From Phytopythium helicoides (taxonomy: Eukaryota; Oomycota; Peronosporomycetes; Pythiales; Pythiaceae), in assembly GCA_024867545.1 (NCBI GenBank), contig JANFNE010000037.1, positions 248,001 through 312,000 on the forward strand: a stretch of 64,000 nt of DNA. Reading direction: 5' to 3'. Both the position numbers and the translations under genes were made by a program. Every line of letters starts with the position of its first letter. Position 1 is the stretch's first letter. Positions 50,489 to 62,547 of this stretch are shown here, piece by piece. A model generated the notes under the pieces. It made no database searches. It was not told where the DNA came from and saw only the letters and a list, made by a program, of their open reading frames with translations.

Positions 50489-53086
50489 GCTGAGCGGATC
50501 CGCGGCAGGGTGCGAGCTAGTTGTGGTACTGAGCAGTGAGCAGTAGATTGCAGAATGCAATGTGGCTGCGGATGAGATTGACGCATTCAGCCATCGAAAA
50601 CATTGAGGACGACACTAAGGGCACCGAAGGCCACGGGATCAAGTCGAGCAGCCTGATTTTCTGCCATGGACGCTCGTCACCGCTGGAAATTCGCCATCCG
50701 AGCGTGTCGCGACCACACAGGAGACCGTCCCACGCTTCAGATTGGAAAATATCCATCACGATCACCAACGTTGCGTCCGACTTGCAGTATTATTTTTGAG
50801 GTATACATATATTTCAAAGAGTGAATATCTATATTGAACCGTGAGGAGATACATTACAACAAGTTGAGTATTATCATTAAAAGTAAGTTGGTCCGGCTCG
50901 AAAAACTGGCTGTTTTTTATCGGCGATGCCTTTTTCGGCTTTTTCGGGTCGTTCAGTTGCCAGGTCGTTGATCGCGGCATACTGAGCCCGAGAGTGCGCG
51001 AAATACTGTAGTTCGCTCGCGACCAGGATTACGGGAAGGCAGCTTCTCGGATTTTCGCACGCACAAATCCAGCGCTTGCCGGCTCTGGATTGGATGTTCT
51101 CGCTATTTTGGTGCGACGTTCAGCCAATGGGCTCCGGAGATTCGCGATTGGCGCAGTTTCTGCTCGATGGTCTGCTCCCGCACCTTGGCAAGAAAGGACG
51201 GTACGAAGGTCGGACTGGATTTGCCGCCCCCTCCGGTGACGTGGCAGGTTGAAGTGACGATCTCCGGACCGTTGAATGCCGACCGGATTGCAGATCGGGT
51301 TGGAGCTTTGTTTGTGGAGTCGAGTCATGCTCAGCCATTCAGACACCAGGATCACGTCGACCTGCGTACTCATTGACCAAGACTCAACACGCGTGAGTAG
51401 CGGCTTCAAACCACGCAATCGCAGCGTTCAGATCAGCACGATGTCGTGAGAGGAGCTGAGGTCCGCACGACGTCAGCAGCGCACCAGTTGACTCTACAGC
51501 GGTCACACCGCGGTCGAAGAGCAGCGAGACCATCGTGAAGTCGTTAAACCGCGCAAAATATCAGTGGAAAGCCCCGCCACGTGTCCGCGCTCAGCTTGGG
51601 TGCTCATGAGTTGCCGCAGTGGTGAATAGCAGTGATGGTGAATGGATTCTCAGTGAAATTTCGCTCAGATAATTGGCGTTTACGTGGTGAGTACATCACA
51701 ACCAGAGCTATTAGCCTTCAGGATGAGCCGCCGCGCGTCGACGAAAGATTTGAGATGCCACAAACCCACGACGTCTAGCGCTCCACCCATTCGCGTTTCC
51801 ACGACGCTCCTGCATAAAAAAAAAATGAAAGCAACTCTTTGAGGAGTGCGGACACATACGGAGACTCCACTGCAGTATTCATTTGGCTCTGGCGTCGTCG
51901 TTTGTGTTTGGTCTTCAGGATGACGCCGTGGACTTGGCCAGAAGTGACTAGATTCGCTCGCTTACGGCTACTCTCGCAACTCCTCAGGCAGAGATACCTC
52001 GCAAGAAAGCCCCGCGACAAATCCAAACAAGCCAAAGCGTCTAGTTGCGTGTCCGAAATCTGCGCTGTGCTTACTCAATGGCCCATCAATTCTGACAATC
52101 CTGCCAGTCCATTTGCTCTGCTGGTACTGAAGAGACTGACGAGACTGATCCCAGGCACCTAAGACCGGCCGCTCTGACAATCAACAATGGTTTCCTCGCA
52201 CATTTCGCGTCCCCTTGACGTCAATTCTGCTCTGGGCTGTTGACAGCATCGTGCTGCCTTTGCGACTGAGTTTCTTACGTGTTAATCTCCGTTGCCAGGT
52301 TGAAGGGACACAAATCGTGCTCGCTCTCTCGCTTCTCTTGAATCTGCGCAAAGGAGACCATGACAAGCGATCGAGGTTCTACCAACACGTTTAGCCGCGT
52401 CACAAAGAAACCAATACGCTCGAAGTTTGCGTCACGACCTACAACAAAGTGTTCACCAACAAGGTAAGCGGAGGTAATGCTGGCGTCGAAGCGCTACTAC
52501 GAGTTCACAAACGTCATCGAGCTCCTGGCATGCATGCCACCGAGAGAAGGGCTGCGCCAAGTTCTGCGAAGATGCCACTGGGTTTTAGCTCCTCTTCGAT
52601 CTCGCGGCGCAGGTTCATCGCATCTGAGTTTCCGTGCAAGGTTATCCACCTCGACTGCGATTCGATCGACGCTGAGCGCCGCGAACAAAAATGCCGACGC
52701 TCGTGTGGCGTCTGCTCGATACCTGCACTGGCCTCATCGTGGGCATTCACAACAAAGTAGCCAAAGGACGAATCCAAGCAAGCCGCACATCCAAGGACAT
52801 TTCTGCACTCTTGGACAGTGGGGTGAATGCCGACAGACGAAATCTGTGCCGATGGTCGATGGCGTGTGCCGAGTCGAGCCGAATGGCGCTGGCAAACACG
52901 TGCTGTACTGTACCTACCTGCATGTCATTGAGGTCGTCCAGCTGCGGCTGGCGTCGCCCCCTGGCGAGGCGAGTTCGCCCAGCATCGTCACCACACTCTG
53001 TTGTGATTACAATAGCTTGTGCAGATTACGACGTAATGCGACAGCGACCTCTCTACCGCACTCCCACCACCATTCTCTCTGCCAGC

Positions 53087-53293
53087 ATGCAGCGAGTCCT
53101 CCTCTCACTCCGTCGACAGTCGCCTCCCTTCCTCCATCCATTCGACTCCTGCAGCACCAAGTCCCTCGACGGCTCTCGCAGGCTCCAGGTGAGTGACCGC
53201 CTCCATGCAATTCGCCTCCATGCAAATCGACTTCAGTGTCTCCCGCATAATCCGCCTTGCCGCATCAGCAGATTGAAGACCGTGCAACTGTAG
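53087..53293 (+). CDS. Possible first exon with mitochondrial-type presequence
   Basis: ATG at 53087 begins MQRVLLSLRRQSPPFLHPF, an Arg/Ser/Leu-rich amphipathic start typical of mitochondrial targeting signals. It reaches a good donor (CAG/GTGAGT) at about 53189; unspliced it runs to TAG at 53293. I could not find a downstream exon, so this may be an orphan exon or a chance frame. Confidence 0.25.
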   Translation: MQRVLLSLRRQSPPFLHPFDSCSTKSLDGSRRLQVSDRLHAIRLHANRLQCLPHNPPCRISRLKTVQL

Positions 53294-54942
53294 TACTGTA
53301 CACACGGTGGCATGATGACTCCCTGGCGTTCAGGGCTTGATGACTCTGGTTGAACCTCCGAGAGCCATGACGCTGCCGTCAGCAAATCGGCAGGCGCAGA
53401 GCTGTTAGGACGTACCTGAAGCATCAACAGTGACAGCCTGACTTTGCTAAAAATTAGATTATAATGATTTTTGACACAACTACATTACCACCAATGTATA
53501 CTGAAGTCAAGATGTTTGTCTGTGACGTGCCAGGTCATTTCGGTGCATAAATTCGACAGGTCAAAACTGACGGCCACAACTGCAACTGGTGCCATGCAAA
53601 GCTTCACACACGCGCGATGGATGACCTGCTGATGCTCCGATACCTTTGCATTTCGTGTGCGCATGGCATTGGGCTGTTCAGAGTGGCGAAAAACACTTTT
53701 TCGAGGCGTCGTTGGCTCGCTACCGAGCGCGCGTCACGCGGTGGCAGCCACCTTGGCCGCCAAGGCTTTTCCCGGTGTGTGCATCTAAGCATTTCGCGCC
53801 AGCCAATCACGCATAGGTACATATTGTGAGCGAGCGCCCGATGCGGGCATGAGGATGAGTCCGCGCGACGGTTGAAGCAGGCTGCGTTCAACGAGTCCCG
53901 TGGTTGAAGTTTTGGCACCGCCCGCCTGCAAAGCTCGTTCTCGGAAAATGAGTTTGCTCGCTTCGCGCCAGCACGGCTTCGAGCTTCGAATCGAGCAGGA
54001 AAGACGTCGCGAGCGCGCAGTCAGTGGCATGCATGAGCTTTCGAGCTCTACGCGAGTCCACTTGTGAAGTGTTCAGTTCGTATTTAGTTTATTTTTTACT
54101 TTTTTTCAAAAAAAAAATAAAAATGTGTCCAGTCGCTGTGACTTCAGTTTCGCGTGAGGGCCAGTTTTTGCGCGCGATCGCCCGGTCTTTGCGCAAGTTG
54201 AACTTCGTAAACTTCAGCTTGCAGTTCTGAAGGGTACGGGCTAATAAACTATCTGAGGTGTAATCAGTATCAAGTTCAGGAGGTTGGACTTCAGCCTCGC
54301 CACGACACCAACGACTGAAGCTGAAGCGCCAGCTCATGCTGAACAAGATGCCATTCCTGTGTGTTGTGATGTGCCTTTGCAGGCGGTCCGTTTTGTGGTG
54401 ATAGGTAGTTTTGGTGCAATCGACTCGACGGGATCCTGGTGCGTTCGACGGGATCCAGTTTTGTGGAGTGGGGCGCTTGCTCATGGCGTGGCAAGCCCTG
54501 AGTTTGAAGTTGGCAAACTTCAAGCGCTTTCACTTTCAAAAATTGGAAGGTTTCGTCGTGAAGACGGAAGCGTGGGATCGACCGATATCATGGCGCGCAA
54601 CGGTTCGTTGTTGCAGCAGCGGGAACCGCGGAGCTTGAACATTCCACCACTCGCACCTGTCGGCTGGGTGCTCCCGATCATCGCTCCTCTGGACGCTTTG
54701 GTGATTTTCCCGCATGTATGTACCATGCCATCAAATCAAATCGGCCACGATGAGCCATTTCGACTGTGTCGAAATGTTACGTCGGTTCAGCATCAGCTCT
54801 CGCAGGTACATCGGTGATGGGCCTCGTTGGGAAAGGGGGTGCCTTCATTCACTTGGGTTCATTATGCCTCCCCAGCCTCAACCACGCCGGTGGCGCAGAG
54901 ACCGTCCGCTCGTTTCTTGTTTCCCCTGCCGACGCGACCTCT

Positions 54943-54954
54943 TCATTTCGCTTT
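54943..54954 (+). promoter_or_regulatory. Possible initiator (Inr) element
   Basis: TCATTTCGCTTT lies 54 bp upstream of the start codon at 55008 and resembles the oomycete initiator TCATTYY. Position suits a short leader. No other support. Confidence 0.35.
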
Positions 54955-55007
54955 CCGCTGTAAAACCGGCGCACCAATTCGACACTTTTGAGGTGCCGCC
55001 CGCACGC

Positions 55008-56706
55008 ATGGCGACGACCTCGCAGCACCCGGCGGCGTCGCTGCTCTCGCTGCTGGCGCCGGCCGACGCCAAGGCTGCCGCTTCTCCGCGGCCTGCAGAG
55101 CCCCAGGCGCAGACGCAGACGTCGACGCTGGCTCCGCCGTCTTCGCGCGGTTTCCACGCGTTCGCGCCGTCCATCGCGACGCTCGGGGGCGTCCAGGAGC
55201 CCAAGGGCGAGCTCGGCGCGGCCTCGCGCTCGCCCAGCTCGCCGTCGTCCTTCTTCGCGCTGCCGGAGGCTCAGGTGAGCGGCTTGTCTTGTGGATGTGG
55301 GGCGTGGGGGATGCCACCCGGCCGTGTCTTTGTTGGTCGCCGTAAACGGGTGACTGACAGGCTGCGGACGGGGCTCCTCCTCCCCCCACGGCCGCCTTCT
55401 GCGTTGGCGCCGAAGCGAGTGACTCACTTTCTGAATTTGCATGTTCTCGACGCAGTTTGGGCTCTCGCATCTGCTGCAGGCGGCTGAGCAGGTCCGTCCG
55501 CCGGCCCTGGGTGTCAGCTACAGCGGCCGCGCCTCGCCCAACAAGCGCCCGTTCGCCATGGGCCCGCTGCCCTCGCTCGCCAGCAAGGTCAACGGCCTGC
55601 AGGCCGACTCGGCGTCCCACTACCAGGCTGCCGGCCCCAAGCGCGCCCGCATCGACTCGGACGTGAGCATGGACATGCAGCCGTCGTACCAAGTGCTCCA
55701 GGACGTCCCCCGCCAGACTATGGTCTACCCCTCGGTCCATCATTCGCAGGCCCCGGCCAGCCACCACCGCCATGAGCACAACTACCACAGCCAGATGGCC
55801 CCCAGCCTCGGGTCCCTCCGTCGAGTCGACTCGCTCCGCATCCCGCGGGAAGAAGTCCTGAGCCCCAGCAGCACCGGCGGGGCCTCGCCCGCCGGCAACT
55901 TTAGCCTGGGCGGACGCCGAGGCGTCGAGCCCCAGATGGTCTGGGAGACGGTACTCACCACGGGCAAGTTCCCGGAGGACATTTGCCTCAGCGAGCACAA
56001 CCACGGCACGAGCCAGCCGTCGACGCCAAATGACGAGACAGCTCGGTGGTCGGGTGATGAGAAGCAGTACGCCGAGGCGCTCATCCAGTCAGTTCGCAGC
56101 GGCGAGGCCGTGCTTCCCCCCAATATGTCGATCCACCAGTTCATCGCCAGCAGCCTGCAGTCCAAGTCGATGATGCGGCGGTCGAGCATGGATGAGACTT
56201 CTTCGGTTGGCCAGCGGTCCCCCCAGTTCAACGCCCTCAGCCTCAAGTCGATCATGAACAACAACGAGGGCAACGAGCAGGAGGTGCTCGACGCCTCGCC
56301 TGCCGAGCTCGTGCGGCAAGAGTCTGCTGGCAAGAAGAACGCTCGTGTGCTCAAGCGCTCGGACTACTCGCAGCACGGTGTGGTGCGCAGCGGCCGCTGG
56401 TCGGTCGAGGAGGAGAACTACGCACGTGCCATGATTGAGGCATTCAAGGCTGGGTACCTGCCGCTGCACGGCAATGTGTCGCTGCGCAAGTTCCTGTCGG
56501 AGGTGCTCGTGTGCCACCCGATGCGGATCAGCAAGAAGTTTGTTGGGTACGTCCGCAAGTACCACTGGTACCGCATCGCCGCTGGCAAGTGCGATCCGGA
56601 GGCGCGTCGTCAAGCGCTGCAGAACCTCTGCCATCTCGAGCGCGTCTTCTGGGCATCGCTGCAGCAGAGCAACGAGTGGGCTCACGGCGGCTACCAGCAG
56701 GTGTGA
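55008..56706 (+). CDS. Protein with two copies of an RWS...FL domain, unrecognised
   Basis: Exons 55008-55274 and 55456-56706 (181-nt intron, GTGAGC...GACGCAG) give 505 residues. The first ~280 are Ser/Pro/Ala/Gln-rich and probably disordered. Two related blocks follow. Block 1 starts near residue 286 (RWSGDEKQYAEALIQSVRSG, then LPPNMSIHQFIASSLQSK). Block 2 starts near 403 (RWSVEEENYARAMIEAFKAG, then LPLHGNVSLRKFLSEVL) and continues CHPMRISKKFVGYVRKYHWYRI. Block 2 resembles a domain I recall from stramenopile (diatom, oomycete) proteins, with an RWS/RWT start and a PMRISKKF core. It begins like a Myb/SANT repeat, so a nuclear DNA-binding role is a reasonable guess, unproven. Confidence 0.8.
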
Positions 56707-58767
56707 ACGGAGTCCCGTGGAGGCGTCGTCCGTGAGCAGCAGCTAGCAGTATTTATCCCCCCACGCACGGACGAGAGAAGGAACCGTCCTCGTGCTCCTG
56801 CCGTCTCGAAGCAGTAGAGGTGATGACCAAGCATCAGGACACGACGGACCAAGTTATTATTCGGTGTAGAGCAGCCCGCACGAGGGTGCAGCATGTAGTG
56901 GCGACGTAGGAATCAAACTGTAAGCGTTTAGTATGAGCCCAAAGCTTTCTCCTTTCACCGCGTCAGTTCCTTTCATCTCACGTGGTCTTTGGTGGTCATG
57001 ACGACCACACCACTTTGACAACGAGACTATCGACACCAACCAAGCTTCCTCCCATGCTCATAGGGAGAGAGATTACCACCACGGAAGTTTCCATGTCCAC
57101 AGGAGATTACCACCACCTCAATCTCCACCGCGTCGAGCAGATTACCGCCACCAACTCGGCGGAGACCTCCGAGTCGGATCCCAAGGCTCCAACGCCAGAG
57201 TCGACGGTGCCAATAGACGAACTCACTCACTCGATCATGTCATGCCATCACCATGTGGACGCCAGCCGGAGATTTGCTTCAGTTGCCGCGCTCAGCATTT
57301 GACAGCAGTAGTAGTCAGTCCGGCTGGCGTGCAGCCATTTTCCTGCGCGATCGGCGCTTTTCGGTACCTACCTTTAACTTGATTTCTGAATGCGCGTAGA
57401 TGGGGCGAGCGGCGGGAAAACGTCTTCAACCGACGATGATGTTTTGAACATCCCACTGTACGATACACGGTAGTGGTCGGGAATTCGGGCAAAAAACATT
57501 AAAATAGTGATTATGGTTGTACTTCAACAATGGTGGCCTTTTTTTGGCCGCGGCTTTTCTTTGTCGCATTTGAAGTTCTGAAGCAGATGATGCGCGAGAG
57601 AAAAGACAAAACTGATGTGGTGCTGCACAGCCGGAAATCCCAGGTACCATTTCCACGGTACTCCCGTCAACTGCAACAACATGCCGGCGATGGCGCCTTG
57701 CGCCGCTCGCCTTCAAGAAGTTCATCGTTGTGGCCCTCGTAGATGACTGAGAGTCGATCTCTCCATCAACCGACGTACTGTAGTGCTGTCAGTGCTGATG
57801 AAAACAAAACAAAAAAAGCTGGCACATCGAGCCGCCATGTCATCATCTCGTGGTGTAGTGAAGCTCCACTGTCGGGTGCTAGCGATGCGGTGACCGTGGC
57901 GCCTTGACCGCCATCCAAAAGCACACCGAACTGTGATTGCAAGGACAAAAACTGCCGCTACGGCGATGGAGGAGCTGTTGTCCATGGCAAGGGCTGTTTG
58001 ATTGCTTCCAACTCGAGGAGCAATGCCCTTCCATTGGCAGTTGGAATTCTCTGTTTGGTTCGATCGAACTACAGACTTGCCGGCCCGTGTGGAGGTGGGA
58101 TTGACTAGTGGATACTCGTGGAAAAGTGTTGCTGCAGAGGGAGTAGAGCTGCTTTTGTTGTCTTGATTGTGCCGTAATCGTACCAAGTGCTGACGCCGCT
58201 AGTGAAGGAAGGGAGGCATGTTTCGCATCGCTTGAGGGTAGGTAGGTAATAACTCACTCGTGGGCTGCTCGATCGTGGTGTTGGAGCAAAGCAAACAGGT
58301 TGAGTAGACTGGAGGCTTCCGCGCTACGCTTCTTACTGGATTTGCTGCGCTAACTGCCCCAATATCGACATAGGCATTTCATTGAAGTCGTCTTTCATAC
58401 GAAGGAGACGCTAAAGTCGACGGAATGGATGCCGTGCTCGCGTCGTTCAGGAGAATTTGCGCTCGACACCGAAGGCGTGGTCGCTCTGCTCGTATCTACC
58501 AAGCCAGTCGATCTCGCGATTCCTTGAGACAGCCAGCTTCGTCCCCAATATTCACTGCCATCGGTCCCAACTCGCGTCATCCTTCGCTCAACAGCACTGC
58601 CGCAATCCGAATCGACAATCCGGCGCACTTCAACCTGCCACGTCAGTCGCTCCGTCCTGCTCCGCTAAAGTCCGCTCTATCACGATTGGTCATAAATCCC
58701 CTCTTCCTCCCTCCCATTGGCTCAAAACCCCATCCCCCCATTTGCGTGTCAACCCCCAGCATGCAGC
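56707..58767. other. Spacer before the SERAC1-like gene
   Basis: No gene recognised over about 2 kb. Open frames at 56982-57302 (+) and 57722-58186 (-, with a hydrophobic patch IAVAAVFVLAITV) have no splice support or recognisable domain. The last ~350 bp are probably promoter and leader of the next gene. Confidence 0.4.
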
Positions 58768-61700
58768 ATGCCGCCGCCGACGCCGCGCCTCCCCCGCCGC
58801 CCCGCGCGTCTGCTGCGCGCGCTCGCGACCTCCGCCAGCCCTAAACCCAAGCGCAGCGCTTGCCTGCGGCCGCTGGCGGCGCTGGCCGCGCTCTCGGCCG
58901 CCGCGCTCGTCGCCAGCGGCGCAAACGCGAGCGACGCGCGGCTGCTGCGGACGTCGGCGCTGCTCGCAGCCTCTTCGCTGCGCTTTGGGGCGGCGGGCGG
59001 CACTGGGCTCTCGCCAGTCGACGCGTGGGACGCGCTCAAGGGTGGAGGAGTTAGGGGGCTCAGGCTGCAGGTGGTCGACCGCTTGGTGGACGCTGTGGTT
59101 GCTGCGGAAGACGCCGGCGACGCCGAGCAGCTGCGGGTTTTGGCGGCGAACGGCGCGCTGGAGGAGCTGCTGGCTGCGGTCGCGGACGACAAGCCCGCGG
59201 ATAGACGCAGACTCATCCGTACGTTGGAGGTGCTGCGGCTCGTGGCAGCGGAGACCGTCTAAAGCGCTCGACTGCAGGCTTGGTGCGCGCCGTGGAGACC
59301 TTGCTGGACGCTGTGAATGGAGATGACGGGGAAGCTGCAGGCGCGCTGCGCCTCTCGCTATTGAACGTCGGGGTGGCGCTTGGGCACCTCGTTGAACAGG
59401 ACGCGCTGCTGTTCACGGACTTGCTGCGACTTGGTGACGCGTTGCTCGCATGTCGGGACAAGGCGATCGAGCGTCGAGGCGTGGTGAACGCGCGTGCATT
59501 CAGTCTGCGAGGCGTAAGGCGATCGACGAGCGACGGACAGCTTCGAGGCGCATGCGAAGGTTTCGCACAATTGTGCTCTCCAGAAATGCCACGGGTTATG
59601 AAACTGGTGAGGAGTTTGCTTTTCTTCTTGACCAATGTATCATCCACAGATCTTAACGTGGTGCGCTTTGCAGGTGAGCATGTGGGGGCTAACAACTATT
59701 CTCCAGGCTATAGAGCGCAACGGAGTTGATATGACAACGTTACGGCAGATCGAAGACGTGCTGAGCGCACATTTCGCCGCGTACTTGCTCACTCTACCGA
59801 GGGGAGAAACAATACTCCAGGTTCAAGCAGCGCAGCTGCTGGATGTGATGCTGCGTGTGGTGCAACTTAATCCCGCACTTGTGCCTCGTGACACGTACGA
59901 GTCGTGGATGAAGTTGATACGTCGATGGGCTGGGCAGGATGGCTCAACCAAGTCTTCGCCATCGGATCCCATCTCAACAATTCGATCATGGACTACCAAG
60001 CGCCTGAAAAAGCGCGGCAAGGCACATGTTCGAGAAAACTCCTCTGCGGAAGCAGAGCCACCACTTCCGCTTCAGCTGCTCGCATCCAGTTGCCTCCGTA
60101 CACTGTCGAGTCACCCACTGACCTGCCGTTACTTGCGTGAGTCCCCGCCCATCCGCGTAGCGCTGTTCGAACTGACGCGCTCGATTCACGAGCGAATTAC
60201 TGTCAGAGACACGGGGGCCGATCATTTGAACATCAATTCGAAGACCATTGCTCTCATTAGCGCCCCGCTGTTTGTCCATGACCAAATCGAAGGCGTTGAA
60301 GCCGACGAGATTTATGCTAGGATCCAAGCCAACACATCACGCGCGTTCCGTAACATTTGCCGGAGTTTCAATTCGGGCCGCACAGCTCTTGACTCACTCT
60401 TTGCGTCTACGTGGACGGCTTCGCTTCTTCAGTCACGGCAGGACCTGCCAATGTCACATTTCTTCCGAGGCGTCAGCGACCTCACGGAGTTGCCAGTGAT
60501 CGGCGCCGACGACTACGATGCTACCACCGAGTTCGGATGGATTGATATTTTGACGGCTTGGATCTCAAGTCCACGTCACGAGATCCGAGAGAATGCTATT
60601 GACACGCTGACTTTTCTAGCTGAGCAACGAGACGGGTTCTCTTCTGTTTATACAGACGGTGAAAATGAGACGGCCAACAAACAAAACCACATCTTGCAAG
60701 CGTGGCTGACAAGTATGCTGCAGCACGTTCGGCTAGTTTCTGGCGGGGAGATCTTGGCTGTTCGTCAGATGGAGCAAATTGCCAAGGTTTCCGAAGAGTT
60801 GACGCCAGGAAACGAGAAGGTGTTGTTTAACCCTGCTGTCATGGATGCAGGGACTTCGGCGATTGCAGTGTTAGCTGAGCATCATCACGACGAGCTCGTT
60901 CGCCAAGGTGTCGTGCCACTGATGGCTTTACTTGGCGCTTCTCCGGTTGCTACAGACACGCAAAAGACCGAGTGTGCCCGTGTACTTGCAAACCTTGTGG
61001 CAACATGCTGTATCGATCTCGACTCCAATCGCCCCAACGTTATGGACTCGTCCTCATTTAGCAAGAGTGGCGGGTGGAAGTCCATCTGGCGCCACTGTGT
61101 GGCAGAACACTTTGATGTTGAGCAACTCTTGAGGCAGACGTACTCTGGAAGACATGTGCTTCGCGATTTGGCACAATGGAGTGAGCAGCTAGATCCGTTG
61201 CAACGGTCACAATACTATCGGGTTGTCCATAATCTGCGCGCGTACAACGATTTGGTGGTTGCTGGGAAGCTGACACGCTCCATTTACTGCGAGGGTGTGC
61301 ACCCGATAGTTGCGGTGGGTGCCGAGGAAAGCGAAGACGGTATCGAAGATGAAAGCGACGTCGACATTGTGTTTGTTCACGGTCTTCGAGGCCATCCATT
61401 CGGAACATGGCGCACTGACATGGGGTCCGATCTCGAAGGCTCCAACGATGTTTGGCCGGATGTGCTGCTGCGACCAGACCTCGACCACAACGGGGTGCGA
61501 GCTCGAATCATTACGCTGGGGTACGAAGCAGGAGTAGTGAGCTGGTCGTCACCGTGGCCGTCGCTCACGCTTCAAGAGCGCGCTGGCGTCATGTTGGACG
61601 CGCTCAATGCAGCCAACGTTGGGCGACGTGTCCACTTCAAGGACGGCCAAGCAGTCGATGTGTCAATACCGGTGGTATTCATCGCGCACTCGATGGGTGG

Positions 61701-62214
61701 GCTGCTCGTCAAGAAAATGTTGCTGCTATCGAGCGAGCGAGATGCTGAGCCAAACCTGGCTAGATCCACGGAAGGCGTGGTGTTCCTGGCTGTTCCTCAT
61801 TTTGGCTCGGCGCTGGCGAACGGCGTTCGGTCGGAGGCTGTGCGATCCTTGATCAAGACTCATCCGGCTTTGCAGGACCTGGCAGCGGATGGAGCTCATG
61901 GCGGGCGCCTCACTTCGATGAACGAGTCTTTTTCTCGACTTGGAATCGATTGCCTAAGCTTAGGCGAAGAGAGGCCAGCACCACTCGGTCTGGGTTTGTC
62001 TGCAGTCGTGGTAAGTCCCGAGTCAGCAAATCCGGGTATCGGCCGCTTCCACGTGCTTCGGGGAGCTGATCACATGACAATATGCAAAGCCAAGTCGAGC
62101 GACGAGGAGATGTATCGAGAGGTACTTTCTTACGTGCTGGAGCGGAAGCACTCCACAGAAGGAGAGGAAGACGACACATCCAAATCCTCATCGGAAATGT
62201 TTGAGAGTGGATGA
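58768..62214 (+). CDS. SERAC1: SERAC1-like ARM-repeat serine esterase
   Basis: Exons 58768-59218, 59278-59606 and 59674-62214 (introns 59 and 67 nt) give 1,106 residues. The N-terminus (MPPPTPRLPRRPARLLRAL) is Arg/Pro-rich, suggesting mitochondrial import, followed by a hydrophobic stretch (LAALAALSAAALVASG). A long helical region has armadillo-type repeats (LVRAVETLLDAV, VVPLMALLGASP). The C-terminal ~280 residues are the alpha/beta-hydrolase of SERAC1: FVHGLRGHPFGTW, the nucleophile elbow IAHSMGGLLVKKML, VPHFGS and the late His in ADHMTICKA. Human SERAC1 acts in phosphatidylglycerol remodelling at the mitochondria/ER interface; that role here is by family. It is longer than human SERAC1 (about 650 residues). 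Splices are chosen by frame and GTACGT/GTGAGG donors. Confidence 0.88.
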
Positions 62215-62547
62215 GGTAGAACCGTGGTAGCAGTAAAGTAGCCTCGCTGCAGATACAGTCTGTCGTGGTCACAGCGTGACTAGCACAGGTCGGATGTGGC
62301 AACTGTAGTCCCAATGGGAGCCAGCTATCTCGTGCAATATCGAAGCGATCATGTTCCAAAGAGCCCATCCACGAAAGGAGTCATCCTGAAAGTGGCACTT
62401 GCCACGCAAATCGCAGATCGCACACCGGTGTACCCAGCGCCACACACTTTCCCGCGATCCCTCTGACCAAGGCTCATACTCCCCGCCGCCAGTCTCTAGC
62501 CAGCAGCACGGCCATGCGCAGTGTCGAATCCTCCGTGAGCCTCGAAC
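62215..62547. other. Intergenic, upstream of the P450 gene
   Basis: No gene seen. It should carry the 3' end of the esterase transcript and the P450 promoter. Confidence 0.4.

Larger units (their letters stand above)
50489..55007. other. 4.5-kb gene-poor region
   Basis: No intact gene recognised. Minor items: a plus frame at 50554-50799 ending LQYYF; a plus frame around 51200-51370 (TKVGLDLPPPPVTWQVEVTI) that looks coding but isolated; minus-strand pieces at about 51430-51620 (NDFTMVSLLFDRGVTAVES) reminiscent of decayed ankyrin-type repeats; and plus frames at 52477-53060 (VCRVEPNGAGKHVLYCTYL) of unknown origin. The segment looks like a graveyard of fragments. Confidence 0.4.

Noticed and set aside
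54943..56004. 353-codon minus-strand frame across 55-56 kb
   Set aside because: Arg/Ala-rich antisense shadow of the spliced plus-strand gene with the RWS domains.
56982..57302. Small plus-strand gene (106 codons)
   Set aside because: Low-complexity Thr/His-rich product, no splice or promoter support, no family resemblance.
57722..58186. Small minus-strand membrane protein
   Set aside because: Only a single hydrophobic patch; low-complexity remainder; frame likely open by chance.
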